Made by a program: the position numbers and the translations under genes. A stretch of 64,000 nt of DNA from Chalara sp. BL73. Taxonomy: Eukaryota > Ascomycota > Leotiomycetes > Helotiales. The first letter of the stretch is position 1. Each line of letters begins with the position of its first letter. Of this stretch, positions 1 through 11,977 are shown piece by piece. The stretch spans positions 248,001 to 312,000 of the forward strand of contig CAKJVC010000160.1 in the NCBI GenBank assembly GCA_918026815.1, read 5' to 3'. The notes under the pieces are model-generated. The model was not told where the DNA came from and did not search any database. It saw only the letters and a program-made list of their open reading frames with translations.

Positions 1-1000
1 ATGCTATATTTCTCGGTGCACCACTTGGGTTGAAGAATGAGGGTGGGACACCGAATGTTTGCGCGAAGCCCGCAATGAGACCGGGAATGTGATGAAGAGC
101 AATGATTCTAACATAATGATCTGAATAAAGTGGCAAAGGTGTCATGGTGAGGAATCCTTCGATGGCTTGTGCCTGAAACTAGATTTTGTATGAAGGGCCA
201 ACTCCAACTTTTAGCTCTTTACTCTGTTAGATTTATGCAAAGACGACGAAAATTCAAGGAAGCATCATATACCAACACACAACAACAATAATCAGCCTGT
301 GGAAGATGCGACCATGGTGGCCATTCCAGTACGTGTTGGTTGGAACTTGACCTTCATGCAACCCTCCGATCATGACCTACACTTGTTGCCTGTATGCTAG
401 AAATCTGCCTAAGAAGTATTGAGAGTCATCTTTCGCCACAAGACCAATAATGCTATGTGATAAGTATATTAGGACTTGTCATCGCCCTCAGAGCATAATC
501 GTGAGGCTGCCTTCTGCCCCTGAGCATCTGAAAATAAAAGTGGACCAAAGCTTGTTTTGGCGGCAATGCAAGGGCAGACGTTTGTTTCAAGTGAATCATT
601 GGTACACAGCCGCTGAACTCCCGACTCCAACTTCTCCTTTTATGAAAACGCATAAACTGATGTTTGAAACATTCACTCGCCACATCCTCTAAGCGCTGTT
701 CATTGGCTACGGACGCCCAGAAAATGTTTGATGTTTCTCCATCTTACGTGGAGGCGGAAGATGCAGATCTAGACAACGTTGATCAAGGGCATCTCTGAGT
801 CCTCGAAAGAGACACGCAAGGAGCTCTTGTGCAATCATTTCATTGTGGACTGGATATCCATGTTTGATGCTCCTACCAGAGTACGGTCATATGCCGTGCC
901 AGCGCCTACCAAGTCCCTTGAACAAGCGTTCGTGAAACTTGGCATCACATTGTTGGGATGGTAAGCATGGTTTCTCCGTGCCTTTCAATGGTACCTGCGT
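1..1000. other. Unresolved stretch with short coding-like fragments at the window edge
   Basis: On the minus strand, bases about 174-1 follow an AG acceptor and stay open for 58 codons to the window edge (fragment reads ...LTMTPLPLYSDHYVRI...). This looks like an exon of a gene that leaves the window. Bases 450-960 contain further short open frames on both strands, for example a minus-strand piece at about 960-835 reading ...FTNACSRDLVGAGTAYDRT..., interrupted by stops. I do not recognise a family. A degenerate gene, or exons of a gene that I cannot join, are both possible. Confidence 0.25.
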
Positions 1001-1375
1001 GAACTAAGTGGATTTTTCACTCAGGGGCGGATAGATTCCTGAGGAATCGAGGATTCTTATTGAGATACAAAGTCTTGCAACTTCCAGCTCATTCATTCTT
1101 CATTTCTCCAACCACATTAGCAAGAGTTCCTCATTGTGCCGGCACATTTTCACTCCTTCTCGATCTCTGTTATTGTTATTGTTTGACACAATAGAATCAT
1201 TCTTTTACGTTCTTCTACATCCCATTTATATCAATTTGTATATGTAGAGTTCTGTCTGTGATTTCTTCCTACGGAACTTTCACACCATCACACCCACACA
1301 CAACCAGTGTTCGTCAACGGACCTGCACACTTATCAAATACTTTCGGCAGTTTCCGCAATCACAGAAAATACACA

Positions 1376-2581
1376 ATGAAGAATTTTGCTGTCTTATTGG
1401 CTTTCGCCCTCGGCGCTCAGGCGCACATGGAAATGGAATCGCCAGCACCACTACGGTCTAAGTTCAATAAGAACGCCAAAACCGTCGACAACGACTTGAC
1501 CGCACCTATCGGCCGAGCTCAATTCCCTTGCAAGGGCTACCTCACAGATCTCGGCACTGACGCTGGTGCCTCAGTAGCAACTTATGCACCTGGATCGTCT
1601 CAAACCTTCACGATAACTGGCGGCGCGGAACACGGAGGTGGTTCATGCCAGATTTCCCTCAGCTACGATAAGGGAGCTAGCTTTACTGTCATCAAGTCTA
1701 TTATCGGAGGTTGCCCTGCGTCAGGAAAAGCATTTGCTTTTGACGTCCCATCTGATGCGCCATCAGGAGATGCCGTCCTTGCCTGGACATGGTTCAACAA
1801 GATCGGCAACCCAGAGATGTACATGAATTGTGCTTCCGTTACCATCGGCTCTGCATCTAAGGAGAAGCGGGCCGACTCAGTTGCCTTCTCAGCTCGCCCA
1901 GGTATGTTTGTTGCCAATCTTGACAATGGCTGCAAGAGTAAACAGGAAGGCGGCATTGTTGTCTTCCCGAACCCTGGACCGGACGTTGAAGGATCAACCA
2001 CTGGCGACTCTGGCATCAGTGGAACATGTGCTGCTATTAATGGTGTTGGGGGTGATACTGGATCTGGATCTGGAGGCTCAACTCCAGCTTCTTCTGTCTC
2101 TCAAGCACCGGCTGCTAGTACACAAACACCAGTTACCTCCGCGGCACCAGCAACCTCAGAAGCACCAGCTACCTCGGCGGCGCCAGTTACATCCGAGTCG
2201 CCAGTTACCTCAGAGGCACCAGTAGCCACAGAGACTCCAGGCGGCGTTTTCATCAGCACAGGACTGGCATCTTTCACCACCTCCGTCATCGCAACTCCCG
2301 TCACATCCGCCACACCTACAGGTGTTGGACCAATTGTCCCCATCGGCACAGGCACTTCAGGAGCCGGCGCCCAATCCGGAGCCTGCACCCAAGAAGGACT
2401 GTTCAACTGCATCGGTGGCACTCAGTTCCAACAGTGCGCATCGGGATCCTGGTCAGTAGCGATGGCTGTTGCGCCTGGCACACAATGCACGGCCGGCCAG
2501 TCCATGGATCTTGCCATCAGCGCCGCGTCAAGATTCCGACCACGCGCGATCCGCAGACGCATCCCAAGACGATTCGACTAG
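1376..2581 (+). CDS. Secreted AA11-type lytic polysaccharide monooxygenase
   Basis: This is a single-exon protein of 401 residues. I chose the ATG at 1376 rather than an in-frame Met 23 codons upstream because it gives a 16-residue signal peptide ending ALGAQA, so the mature protein starts with His17. That N-terminal His is the first ligand of the copper histidine brace. The second brace His fits the GGAEHGGGSC segment, and the axial Tyr fits NPEMYMNC. The family (AA11) oxidatively cleaves chitin; the substrate is inferred from the family. After the catalytic domain (about residues 17-215) comes a Ser/Thr/Pro/Ala-rich linker built from repeats of the type APATSxAPVTSE. The C-terminal Cys-containing module around CTQEGLFNCIGG...CASGSWS resembles the X278-type domain found in AA11 proteins. 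The last 20 residues are strongly basic. Confidence 0.88.
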   Translation: MKNFAVLLAFALGAQAHMEMESPAPLRSKFNKNAKTVDNDLTAPIGRAQFPCKGYLTDLGTDAGASVATYAPGSSQTFTITGGAEHGGGSCQISLSYDKGASFTVIKSIIGGCPASGKAFAFDVPSDAPSGDAVLAWTWFNKIGNPEMYMNCASVTIGSASKEKRADSVAFSARPGMFVANLDNGCKSKQEGGIVVFPNPGPDVEGSTTGDSGISGTCAAINGVGGDTGSGSGGSTPASSVSQAPAASTQTPVTSAAPATSEAPATSAAPVTSESPVTSEAPVATETPGGVFISTGLASFTTSVIATPVTSATPTGVGPIVPIGTGTSGAGAQSGACTQEGLFNCIGGTQFQQCASGSWSVAMAVAPGTQCTAGQSMDLAISAASRFRPRAIRRRIPRRFD

Positions 2582-3250
2582 GAGATTTGAAGGATCCGGA
2601 TGTGAATATCTCAGGGGAGCTGGGAAATGAGAAGGAAGGAATCAGAGGGGGGGAATAAACACCGTTCATTCATCTTGTATATATTAAAGCATAAGCCTGG
2701 AGCATTCATTCATTGGTTGGGTTCGTTTTAGTTGCATTTGGTTGCGTTGGGAGGGAACTAGAGATACCAGAAATAGACGCGATGTCACCATGAGATTGTC
2801 GAGATGCCCCTTTGCCATCGTGCTGTCCCCTCGAGTTTGCTGTTGTGTGATCCGGCACGTTTGTTTTTGGCTTTCTGCTTCCGAGCCTGATTCTCCCAAC
2901 AGACCGTCGAAAGGTACGCAACCGCAGACTCTTTTTTTTTCGATCTGAGAATTTAGAGCACGATATGACGGTGGTTTGAAATCTTTGGGATGTCTGGTAA
3001 AAGGCGTGCTACTTTGCTTTGAATGTGACCATGCTCGTGAGGGTGAGGGTGAGGCGGAGGCCATTTTTTAAATGTGGCTAGGTCTTGGGACTTAGAACGG
3101 AATCTATGACTGGCTTGAATTACTGGAGAAAATTGCTGAGAAATAAATGGTCCGGAGTTTTATTTTCATCGTAAAGCGAAAGATGCCTATCTAAAATGGT
3201 ATCAATAAGACTGACTGTTTGCTATAGTACATTGCGAAGCCCCTCTGGCC
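2582..3250. other. Intergenic region between convergent LPMO and ALG2 genes
   Basis: This stretch holds the 3' flanks of two convergent genes. A 126-codon minus-strand open frame at 2684-3064 is Ser/Gln-rich and of low complexity, has no recognisable domain, and is probably untranslated sequence. Confidence 0.4.
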
Positions 3251-4879
3251 TCACTGATTCTTCTTCAGCGCTTCCCGTTGCCCCATCCCCCTAAATGATC
3301 GTACCAGAGACGCTACTGCATACAAAGCACCATATATTAAAGGTATGGCGCTCAGAGGATACGGTGGTGTTAAGGATCTTGCAATTGCAGCCACTTCTGA
3401 CTCGCCGTACTTGCCTAAGTAGTGAAGGACAACATCGCCGAGTACTATAACCGTCACCAAGACAACAGCCTCTATCACTTTGAGGCTCTTCCTTTCAACT
3501 TCACTCATAGCATCAATCACTCCATCGAGTCGTTCCGCCATTTTCACGTTTGAGAACTCTCTCTTAACTCTTTCTTTGCCAGCATTACTGACTTTCTGAA
3601 GTTCCTTGTTAGACATCTTATGGAGCACCTTGTCCATGACAGCCGTCCATTTCTCGGTATTTTCGGGGGGGCAGTGCCAGCCAGTTTCTCCATCCACGAC
3701 TGTCTCTAGTGGCCCTCCAGTGTTGGCTGCCAGCACGGGAACCCCAGCAAGCATGGCCTCTAGAGGCACAATACCGAAATGCTCATTCGATGGAGTATAT
3801 ATCAGTAGTTTGGCGCTCTTGAGCAGCATATCCTTAAGCGTATTTGGCACGGAGAGGAGAAACAGAACATCGATATTTTCAGGCACATTTAGAGCAGTAA
3901 CAATAGTTTTGGTTGTCGCGGTCTTAAGCTTCAGGGATTCCGCAAGAGTGACAAGCTCCTGGTGGTAGACAACATTTTCTTGCACGCGTGGGTCATATCC
4001 GCCTGGAAAGTTAGTATGATCCACTGGAAAGGGGTGTAGGAATTCTCACCTGCAAGTACAAGTCTTGTGCGAGCTCTGCCATTTTCCCCAAGTCCGGCAT
4101 AGGCTTTGATCGCAAGCCCAATATCTTTCTTCTTCTCGAATCGATTGATGCTAAGTAAAATGTCCAGATCATGCCATGCAGCAACAACATCGTCCGGCAA
4201 AGTCTTTTCTGTTGTATCAACGCAGGGATAGATAACTTGTAAATCCTTCTTCTTCACCAGACCAGGCCACACCTGCCCCACAATGCCTTTGGTAAAGCTC
4301 GAGTTGACAGCAATGGCATCTGCGAAACTCATGCTCCATTGTTCGATCCAATCGAAAGGAAGTCTATATGCGCGTTTGATAAATGAGGCACGTCCTTGTG
4401 CCAGAAGAAGGTCTGGAAAATGGCAGTAGAACAGTATTCTTGTGTCAGGGAAGAGGTATCCCAACACTGGCAAGCCCGCGCTCAGTTGGTCAACAACAAA
4501 GGCAGTGGGCTCAAGCGCCTTAATTTCCGCTCTATAGTATGCCCATAGTATCAGATTAAGCTGTCGCAGAATGGCGCATATAATTGTGAATCGTGAAAAG
4601 ATGGAAGAGGGGAAGATTCTGTTCCCACGGACCCGGACATCGAGAGTACCTGTATAACATAATTAGTACTTGATATGGGCAAGCGCATTCACTCTTACCG
4701 TCTCGGGCTTCATCAAAGCAATGCTGGGGATCACAATGACTTGTGAAGATGACGACCTTATGGCCACGATTTTGTAAGCCTACGGCGGCATCGATGATCA
4801 GCCTTTCGGCGCCGCCTATGCCCAAATCGGGATGGAAGAAGACAATGCTCTTCTTCTTGCCCTCGTCCTTGTCAGTCAT
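3251..4879 (-). CDS. ALG2: ALG2, alpha-1,3/1,6-mannosyltransferase of N-glycan precursor synthesis
   Basis: There are three exons (4879-4699, 4649-4050, 4002-3251; 510 residues); the frames join exactly across two short GT-AG introns. ALG2 adds the second and third mannoses to the dolichol-linked Man1GlcNAc2 precursor on the cytosolic face of the ER. The N-terminal GT4 half opens with IVFFHPDLGIGGAERL. The C-terminal half has the typical GYDPRVxEN segment and the retaining-glycosyltransferase EX7E motif in EHFGIVPLE, followed by MLAGVPVLAANTGGP. Two hydrophobic C-terminal segments (IEAVVLVTVIVLGDVVL and IPLIYGALYAVASLV) fit membrane anchoring. Length matches fungal ALG2. It is divergent from the gene at 5363, with about 480 bases between them. 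Confidence 0.95.
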
Positions 4880-5362
4880 AATGACACCGGAAATGGTGAT
4901 TTAAAGTCGTGTGTGTACATTTAACAACGTCCTCACATCGGCCAAGCAAGTTCCAGTTTCTTATCAAGCCTTGCCAAGATCAAGTGGGGCAAGGCTGAAC
5001 TTGAAGTTTCCCCCCATGTGAAAGTCGAGATGCATGAAAAAGATACGACAAATTGGGACCACAAGAGCTATATCTCGTCTCACCAAGATTCTCAAAGCAA
5101 GCCTTTCGGGCTCTATTATGGGACGCTGGATGAACCCTGTTCGGGTCTGTATCATCTTGCGGGTTTTGTACATTTCAAGGTAGCTTTTCTCGTGTGACGG
5201 GGAGCCGAGGCATGGTTGATTACTCTCTTGCGAGGCTGGAACTAAGGTGACGGATCACCTTTACTTGCCTCCTCCGCTCTAGCTTTCTTCTCGCTTTCAA
5301 GTCTTTCATCCTTTTATTAATTACTGTTCATTGATAGTAAAGACTTACAAGCATCATCACAA

Positions 5363-6238
5363 ATGGCGACCGAACTCTTCTCATTACCGATTCTCTCCTC
5401 CTCAAAGACTGGAGATTCTCCAGTTGGATCCTTCACCTGTACAACACCAGCACCAGGAGTCTACCTTCTCACCTTCACAGCGCTTCCAGATAATCGTCTT
5501 GTCACTGCCTTCTGCCAAACCTTTTTATTAGCCCTTGACATCATTGAGTTTTCACATCCGCCTGGGGTTGTTATCACCACCAGCGGCATTCCAAAGTTCT
5601 ATAGCAATGGGCTAGACTTGGAACATGCTCTAAAGACCAATGGGTTCTTTTCAAATAGCTTGTATGCGCTGTGGAAGCGACTTGCAACGTTCGTATATAT
5701 TTCCCAACTTCTGCAGAGGGCTAATGAGGAAAGTTATTCACTGCCAACGATTGCACTCGTAAATGGCCATGCCTTCGCAGGTGGACTGATGACTGCCATG
5801 TACCACGACTATCGCATATTCAATCCCTCTCGCGGCTTCCTTTGCCTTAATGAATTAGATTTCGGTGTAGGATTAAGAGCACCCATGTCTTCCATCTTTA
5901 GACAGAAACTCTCGCCTCAGACATACCGGTCATTGGTTCTGGAAGCTAAGAGGTTTGGAGGCAAGGAAGCTCTCGAAGGAGGCATAGTTGATGTCTTGGG
6001 AGGCATTAACGAAGCACTTGCGTTTATAGACGAGAGGAAGTTGACTACCAAGTCAAAGACTGGTATTCTTGGAGTCATGAAGCAAGAGATGCTCAGAGAA
6101 ACATTGGCGTATCTAGATGATCATGATGGAGACGATAAGTTGAATCAGGAGCGGGTCGAAGAGGAAGAAAAACGACAGGATGAAGGCAAAAAGCGAGTTG
6201 CGCAATGGGAGAAGAATACTAGCAAGGCTAAGTTATAA
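5363..6238 (+). CDS. Peroxisomal enoyl-CoA hydratase/isomerase (ECI-like)
   Basis: This is a crotonase-fold protein of the enoyl-CoA delta-isomerase type, expected to act on unsaturated acyl-CoAs in beta-oxidation. The oxyanion-hole region PTIALVNGHAFAGGLM is present. The last residues are AKL, a PTS1 peroxisomal signal, preceded by a charged helix rich in Glu/Lys. Read straight through, the frame is open for 291 residues. Bases 5689-5733, however, look like a 45-nt in-frame intron (GTTCGT donor, GCTAATG branch, AAG end). Removing it restores the compact family segment RLAT-YSLPTIAL and deletes 15 residues that have no family counterpart, giving 276 residues. The exact isomerase versus hydratase activity cannot be told from sequence alone. 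Confidence 0.88.
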   Translation: MATELFSLPILSSSKTGDSPVGSFTCTTPAPGVYLLTFTALPDNRLVTAFCQTFLLALDIIEFSHPPGVVITTSGIPKFYSNGLDLEHALKTNGFFSNSLYALWKRLATFVYISQLLQRANEESYSLPTIALVNGHAFAGGLMTAMYHDYRIFNPSRGFLCLNELDFGVGLRAPMSSIFRQKLSPQTYRSLVLEAKRFGGKEALEGGIVDVLGGINEALAFIDERKLTTKSKTGILGVMKQEMLRETLAYLDDHDGDDKLNQERVEEEEKRQDEGKKRVAQWEKNTSKAKL

Positions 6239-7019
6239 AGGGACAACCACCATTAAACAGCGTTTCGAGATTGGAGCCTTTCATACATGGACTACTGTAA
6301 CTAGAGTTACCCATGTTAGTACATTATGTCAAAAATTTGCTCTCTTTGACATCCAGTCAGGAAAAATAGGACAGTCTAGTGGACGCTTATTCGAAATAAA
6401 GAATATGTCTTGTACAGATGGAGTTGATTTATATTTGCTCTTTCTTTAGTATTGTATACTTCTCTGTTTTCTATCTTTTGTATCTGCTTTCGTACACATT
6501 GGAGAAGATCCATGCGCATATAAGCCTTTTAATTTTTCTTCGGGAATACCGAGTCTTGATATTTAATAAACTACTTCACAGAAGAAAGTGTCTGGATGGA
6601 TACTTGCTAGAATGTAGAGTATTTCAGCAAGGAATAGAACTTTCCGATTTTCATATCTTCAAAGTAACCCAGGACTGAATTGATGACCTACGAAGTACGG
6701 AATAGCTTCCTTGGACTCTTCATGAAGATGCAATGAGATCAGTCTCCACATGTGTTTGTGGCTGATGCTAGAGCATGGCATTTCAATTGGTTCCCACACG
6801 AACTCAAGCTTCAGCTGAGCGGGCTTACGCGATTGCTGTGCCGTTCGGCCTAACGTCCCCCTCCATATTATAACTTAACTCCGCCTCCATCACCTGTCTC
6901 ATAATTCAATCATTCTTGGGGTTTCTAACCTTTTGATGATCAATTGAGATTCTGAAAAAAAAAATCGTACAATACCTAGAGATATATACAAATATATCCA
7001 CCCCCAAATAGCTTTCGAT
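6239..7019. other. Intergenic region, AT-rich
   Basis: I see no gene here. It contains the 3' flank of the isomerase gene and the presumed promoter and 5' leader of the gene at 7020. Short open frames at 6418-6678 are AT-driven and hydrophobic by composition only. Confidence 0.4.
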
Positions 7020-8042
7020 ATGACAACCCGCCGCTATGAACCTGTAAATCCCCATCTCCATCCCCCCAAACCCCTCCAGGCAGCAGTTTAAGTAACCAAA
7101 AATGCACAAAGATTCCCCAAAACGAAGAGGTAATCAACCTCGATGCCCTCCAAAACAACGCATCCTACAACTACAACTCCGGCCTAGGAAATTCCGCGCC
7201 GTCATCCGTCGTCGCCCCCTCATATACCAACTACGTGAACGCCAATCACCAACACCATGCACCGTCCATCCGCTCGATCCCCAACTCCCCGCCCCCGTCC
7301 TTCCACACCATATCCTCGCCCGGCACGCCGCGGCCCATCCCAAGCACCACCACGCGGTCCGGCGAGAGCGAGTACGCGGAGCTCTGGGGCGTAGCTGCCT
7401 CGACGCGCGGCGCGCAGACCGAGGTTTGTGCCGGGTCCGAGGCCAAGGAGATGGTGAGCCAGCTTATGGTCAAGGTGGAGCGTTTGGAGGAGGCCATTGG
7501 CCGGCTGTTGCTGGAGAAGGAGACCGAGCCCGAGAAGTACCATGGTGCGAACTGCTGCTTGACTTTTACGGATGCTAGTCCGGCGGCGGAGAGGGCGATT
7601 ACCTCTGCGGGGGGGAACTGTAAGTCTTTTTTAGTTTATGGCTTTTTATTAATTGGGATGCTGTGGGAGGGCTCTGGAGTTGCGTAGAAGGCTTGGGTAA
7701 GCAGTTGTTTGGCGCTAGACCGCCGTATGGGGACCGCGGGTTTGAGTGGTGGATCTGAGATGTGACCTTTATATTCCTTTTTTGTTTTTTTTTAAATAAT
7801 TCTGACCGTGGTATGTTGGCGCGAAAACTCATTAACTCTGGTTTTTAACAGGTTGCATCACATTCCGCCACTCTGGAGATTATCGACAGCGGGACCGCAA
7901 GGCAAAGATACTTTGGCTTCTCTTCTCGCTCATTATTTGCTTGACCTTCGTTTTCTCGCTCGTAGTAGTTAAGAAGGCAGGTGCCGATGTAGCAGGTATC
8001 GACAAGGATGACAAAATTCGTATCAAAGGACGAGCAGTATAG
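7020..8042 (+). CDS. Small single-pass membrane protein with a coiled-coil segment, unknown function
   Basis: This three-exon model (7020-7043, 7112-7619, 7852-8042) gives 240 residues. Intron 1 (GTAAAT..AAAG) joins MTTRRYEP to IPQNEEVINLDAL in frame. Intron 2 is 232 nt (GTAAGT, ATTAACTC branch, ACAG). The N-terminal third is Asn/Ser/Pro-rich and probably disordered. Residues around MVSQLMVKVERLEEAIGRLLLEKE form a short coiled coil. Exon 3 encodes one membrane segment (ILWLLFSLIICLTFVFSLVVV) flanked by basic residues. There is no signal peptide, so a tail-proximal anchor is likely. I do not recognise a named family. The second and third exons are well supported by phase and hydrophobicity; the tiny first exon is less certain. 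Confidence 0.7.
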
Positions 8043-8359
8043 TGCTATTAACTGGCTCTTACCATGCGTAGACTCAGACGAGGGAGGGGGTGTCAGGGGA
8101 TGTATTTGGGAATCATAATGTGGTGGCTGGACTCATAGAGCATATTTCGGGTTATTGGGCAGGGAGGATGGTGTTCGGTTAAGGCTAAATTCTCTTGAAA
8201 TAGTGGCTGTCTCAGCTATGGATATAGATTGAGAGCTTGGACATGTATCAATTAGTGTGCTAGATGCCAATGTAGCGATTAGGCTTGCAAACGTGTTCGT
8301 AGCAAAGAAACAGGTTCCATATACACAACTCTTAGCCCGCAAACGTTCGTTCGACCTTA
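8043..8359. other. Short gap between convergent genes
   Basis: About 317 bases of 3' flanking sequence lie between the membrane-protein gene and the minus-strand gene ending at 8360. I see no gene. Confidence 0.4.
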
Positions 8360-11014
8360 TCAGGACTTTGATGACGAGGTAAACAGTCCAGACTTTCCTA
8401 CCTTCTTCACCAAGTCATCACCGCTTACAATTCTCTTCGTCCACCTGATCTCCTCCCAATCTGTCTGCCGAATGTTAATAATATGTAGAACCCAGCTCCC
8501 GTTCATATCTCTCTTGAACCTCCCAAGAACTCTTGCCATCTTTTTCTCTGCTCCATACAGAAATACTTTACTCTCACTCTCCGCTAGCCCACTGGTCTTG
8601 TAGCTGAAAAGAATGCCATTTGGATACGGAGCACGATCATGCCACAAATCCATGAACTGAAAATGCTGCTTAGTAGTGGACGGTTCGCGAGATGAGAAAT
8701 TGACACGAGAGAAAAGTTCAATAACGGCATCTAGATTCTTGGAAGCACACTGCGTGCCTGCTTGGTACATCTCACCGATGCGGAAACATGTACGAAGGAA
8801 AGATTGACTGGACAAACCGATTATCAGACTGCGGTCCTTAATTGGAGATGGAAATGAAGGTCGGACGAACGGGGCAAGTGGTTCATATTCGTGGCTGTCA
8901 TCGAGATCGTATAGCGTAGGATCTGTCGCAGATAGCGTAGGGGATGTTAAGGATTTTCTGACTGGGTACATATTAAATTTTGCTGGTGATGAGGAGGAGG
9001 CCATTAGATTACGCTTTTGTGATGCTATGCCCTGCTTGGTGAGTGTTGTTTGAGAGTCTTGCGCAGATGCATCAGTGCCGTTTACTGCTTGAGAGGATAA
9101 AGCATTCGGCATTGTTATCTCAGTAGAATGAACGGTGAGATTAGCAGGTGCATACTTCCAATCTGTATCTTCCTGAGTGGGAGGTGATTCTCGATCAGAG
9201 AGTTTTGCAGGCGTTTGCTTTATTCTGGGAACATTAGTGTGATTATTTTGGAAAGAATCCTGGGTCTTTGGTGGAGAATGTTGAAGAGTACTGTCATATA
9301 CTCTCCTCTCATCATCGAAGGTTTGTCGAGCGCTTTCTGGTGGCTCAAAGCTTCCAACAAATGTATCGCCGGTGATGTTGATGCCTAGATCTGTGATATT
9401 AAGCAACTCTTCTACATCTCCTTCACTCATGGGGTATTCATCTTCTGATTCGAGGTGAAGCTGTTCTAATACGGATTGCGGGGAACCGCTTCCGGCCAGA
9501 TCTACTTCTTCATGAACCCGAACCCGCTCCATTACGACAACATTTGGGCGTTCGAGATCTTTCATTTCCATTTGTTGTGAAGAGGAGGAGGGTAGATGCG
9601 GTTGATAGACTTCTGGGTTGTGTGATGCAACGCCGTGTAATGGGAATGAGAGAAAATCATCATCATCCAAATCATCGGAGAGATTAAAGCTGCCGAGGAT
9701 GTCTTTAGGTGCAACCTTCGCTTGTAGCTCTCCATCGCTCACGTTTGAAGAATCCTCTTCATTATGAAACTTGGGATCCAAAATTATGGTTGGCTGACTA
9801 GAGATGTTCTCACCCGCCGGCGAGATATGGGAACTTTGTCCCCGGATGTTCATACTTCCGAGCTCGTATTGAGAGATACCCTCCTTTTGGCTAGCTTCAT
9901 CCAAACAAGTTTCATTCTGCAGCGACAGTGCTTCCGTTGTAGACCCTTCCTTCGCAGGCATCACATCAGCTAGATCGGTAGTCTTGTATGCGCTCATCTC
10001 ATCTATTCCGGCGCTGGGCTTACTGGTTGAAGGATTCTCGCCACGGGCAAGAATGGCCCCAGTAGAAGATGGATGACGGACTTGCTCATCCGGTAATCCT
10101 GAGGTTTGTCCCTCGTGCCAAGTGGCTTGCCGGAAGAAGCCATCACTACTTGGGAAGATCCCATGGTCTGATGAAGGAGGATTGGAATACTCCTGAGAAT
10201 CATTACTAAATGGCAGAAACTCGCAAGCCGAAAGACTGTGTGTCTGATAGTCAGTCGAAGTTGCACTTAAAATAGCTTTCTTGAATTTGTCCATAGTCGT
10301 CTTAGATAGCTCAACCATATCTTGAGTTGTTGTGAATCCCTGGTACGTTTTGAGGCAAATAGAACTTGAAGCATCTGCTACAAGTTCCTGATTGGGAATT
10401 GATACTGGCTTGGTGATTGTGGGGTTCTTGAATACTGGATTTGGGCTTGCGCTGGCCTTGGCTTTCTTCCTGGGTCGCTTGGTAGACTTGAGAATTGATA
10501 GTTGGGTGCCTTGATGACTCACTTCCTCTTGGTCCCCAATGACCGGAAAGATCGCACTTGGTACACCGGAATGTTGAAAACGCTTTTTCACAAGTGCTTT
10601 TCTCTTCTTTGCAGGAGGCTCAGCTTCAAATTGCGTACTATGCGAGATATCCTTCTCATTTGTGCTCGCAGAGTTGAAAAGTTTAGATCGTCCCGTTTCA
10701 GCTTGAGCCCGCTTTCTTGTTCTTGCAGGAGATTCAGGCGGATAACTGCCCTCTGGTATCTTGTACGAAGATTCACTGTCAAGTCCCTGGTGAAATACTG
10801 TTCGTTGCAGAGAGTTAGTCGTCTGAATCATTTGGTTGATAGGCGTAAAAGATGTAGTTGCAAAGTCTGTCACTTGAGGGTTGATGCTAAATAGAGAAAC
10901 TTAGTAAGGCAAAGGTACTCTAGGGCAGAACAAGAGAGCATACTGAAAAGCCGAGTTCCCCGTGATACTGCTCACTTCGTGTAAATCATCACTGTTCCAA
11001 GGATAACTTGCCAT
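8360..11014 (-). CDS. Large unknown protein with a conserved-looking fungal C-terminal domain
   Basis: There are two exons (11014-10944 and 10886-8360), 865 residues. The ATG at 11014 is chosen because exon 1 joins exon 2 in frame through GTATGC..TTTAG, giving MASYPWNSDDLHEV at the start. The first 650 residues are Ser/Asp/Glu/Lys-rich with basic clusters such as PAKKRKALVKKR and RPRKKAKA that look like nuclear localisation signals. The compact C-terminal 190 residues start with a globular segment around SQSFLRTCFRIGEMYQAG, then QHFQFMDLWHD and ARVLGRFKRD..WVLHIINIRQTDWEEIRW. This pattern resembles a domain I associate with uncharacterised Pezizomycotina nuclear proteins, possibly OB-fold-like. 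No function is assigned. Confidence 0.8.
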
Positions 11015-11977
11015 GACACCCAAACTACAACCCGCCCTTTAGATCACGATCTTTCAGGTCTCTCACAGAGTATACAGATCAATGAAAAGAATATTGTTAA
11101 TTCATATATATCCTGAGACATAAAGATCAGGAGGGAAGCAGGTAGTTGAATTAAGTATTTCCTTAGTCCGCTTTCGGATATTCACGTGATATTACCACGT
11201 GCAGTATGAAGCCCCACCACTCCCGTCTTGTCCGCATCATATCTTCGCATAAGAACCCAACCTACTACCATCGCTGTTTGCCTGATCGAATGTTAAAGCC
11301 GGATATAGAAAGATACCTTTGCTTTAGTAGCCATAGTAGCTTTTTGGTTAACAAGCAGCTCCCCTCTTTTGTCTTTGTCCGCACCCCACTTTGCCTTCTT
11401 TATTCAGAGTTCGGCATCTAGGTTCGTGTTTTAGTAGTCAGTCATGATCAGCCGCTTACAGCCTAGAAAGGGACCTTGCATGAGTACTATACGGCATATT
11501 TTTCTTTCAGGATAGTCTAACAGTGTTGATGATATCTATGAGAATCATCTTAGTCGCATCTTGATATCTTTCCGCAGCCTTCCTTGCTCAGATATATGTA
11601 TCAGAGTGAGCCCATCAAGAGAAAAGGGTCTAATCTCAGTCAGTCAATCAGAATAAGGTATCTAAACAGAGGGATATAAGACCAGCCAGACGTCAAAATG
11701 TTCTCCTCGGTCAGTAATTCCCTTGTATTTTGAATCAATGCTGCACTTACTATCTTGATGATGCCATTTTTACGCCGCGAACCATGTTGCAATGGAGGCT
11801 AGTGACTGATGTGATGATATTCGCAACTGCCGTATGAATCTTCACGCCTGAGGGAATGCAAGGAAGGCCCGCCTCTGCTTTCCCAATGTATGGTAGTCGC
11901 GACCATTTAAGAAAATAGTCCTACCTCATCTTTCAGCTCAATTTTATAACAAGCGCACACATTAGGACTATCGCAAC
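11015..11977. other. Divergent intergenic region upstream of the 8360-11014 gene and LSB5
   Basis: This 960-base stretch lies between divergently transcribed genes and holds both promoters. The only notable motif is the pair of CACGTG-like cores near 11184-11200 (ttCACGTGatattacCACGTGcag), two E-box palindromes 10 bases apart. Open frames here are short and unsupported. Confidence 0.45.

Noticed and set aside
1307..1375. Upstream in-frame Met for the LPMO
   Set aside because: It would place a non-secretory 23-residue extension before a clear signal peptide and hide the N-terminal copper-binding His.
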